In this document: positions 63,848 to 64,000 of the stretch, in pieces
How the letters are laid out: every line of letters begins with the position of its first letter
Numbering within the stretch: the first letter of the stretch is position 1
From: Actinomadura luzonensis
GTDB taxonomy: Bacteria > Actinomycetota > Actinomycetes > Streptosporangiales > Streptosporangiaceae
Assembly: GCF_022664455.2 (NCBI RefSeq)
Contig: NZ_JAKRKC020000001.1
Coordinates: forward strand, 3,105,001 to 3,169,000
Reading direction: 5' to 3'
DNA: 64,000 nucleotides
Notes under the pieces: generated by a model
The model's database searches: none
Told to the model about the DNA's origin: nothing
The model's input: only the letters and a program-made list of their open reading frames with translations
Program-made: the position numbers and the translations under genes

Positions 63848-64000
63848 TGGCCCACGCTGGTGAGCATGACGGCTGGGTGCCGCTGGTCCTGCTCGTGGAG
63901 GACGATCCACAGGACGCGCTGATCGTGCGCGAGCTGCTGGAGGACAGCGGCCTGGCCGTACGCCTGGAATGGGCACGCTCGGTGAAGGAGGCGCGGCAGG
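63848..64000 (+). CDS. Response regulator receiver-domain protein (3' end beyond window)
   Basis: The first 51 residues are seen. They contain VPLVLLVEDDPQDALIVRELLEDSG, with the Asp pair of a receiver domain that takes phosphate from a histidine kinase, then VRLEWARSVKEARQ. The phospho-accepting Asp and any output domain lie beyond the edge. An in-frame GTG at 63878 is an alternative start. It may be a stand-alone receiver or one joined to a phosphatase or a DNA-binding domain. Confidence 0.8.

Overview
This is a 64 kb piece of a very GC-rich actinobacterial chromosome, most likely from the Streptosporangiales (Nonomuraea-like). That placement is an inference from gene content, many GTG starts, codon use and gene order. 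Both ends cut through genes: an ABC ATPase at the left and a response regulator at the right. I saw no tRNA, rRNA, CRISPR array, phage or insertion sequence. Most of the window looks like conserved core chromosome with accessory genes set into it.

Left part (1-15.2 kb). An ABC exporter operon reads leftward, followed by a DUF389 membrane protein and pantothenate kinase (coaA). A rightward series follows: PhoX-like protein, acpS, a bifunctional NAD(P)H-hydrate repair enzyme, alr, an alpha/beta hydrolase and tsaE, then tsaB-rimI-tsaD (t6A tRNA modification and ribosomal protein acetylation). A lipoprotein, a class F sortase and a kinase-fold protein are inserted between tsaE and tsaB.

Middle (15.2-31.1 kb). 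A long 11-residue-repeat coiled-coil protein, a THUMP-like methyltransferase and a MarR/epimerase pair lead into a CIRCE-controlled groES-groEL operon. After four accessory genes comes the SigD/ShbA sigma-factor locus: sigma factor, a short RsdA-like anti-sigma ORF and a DUF5319 protein. A LuxR-type regulator separates it from guaB and guaB3. The sigD-rsdA-DUF5319-guaB-guaB3 order is known from mycobacteria, and the sigma-guaB linkage also from Streptomyces. Upstream of guaB lies an unexplained structured RNA candidate ending in a strong intrinsic terminator.

Right part (31.1-64 kb). A TetR/hydrolase/SDR operon is followed by small enzymes, then a leftward amino-sugar operon (SIS protein, NagA-like deacetylase, PfkB kinase, class II aldolase) with a divergent DeoR repressor; together these fit N-acetylgalactosamine breakdown through tagatose phosphates. 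Then come glpD, a secreted subtilisin, a beta-propeller lipoprotein and a Ser/Thr kinase with an extracellular domain. An aldehyde dehydrogenase/GMC oxidoreductase pair follows, then a Cds1-like PLP enzyme lacking its PLP lysine and several secreted or hydrolytic proteins. A TetR regulator with eight 24-bp repeats and a zinc-ribbon tail controls a beta-helix protein. guaA completes the GMP branch begun by guaB.

The items most worth a second look are the RNA upstream of guaB, the minimal RsdA-like ORF, the Lys-to-Arg change in the Cds1-like enzyme, the repeat-bearing TetR protein and the sortase/lipoprotein pair.
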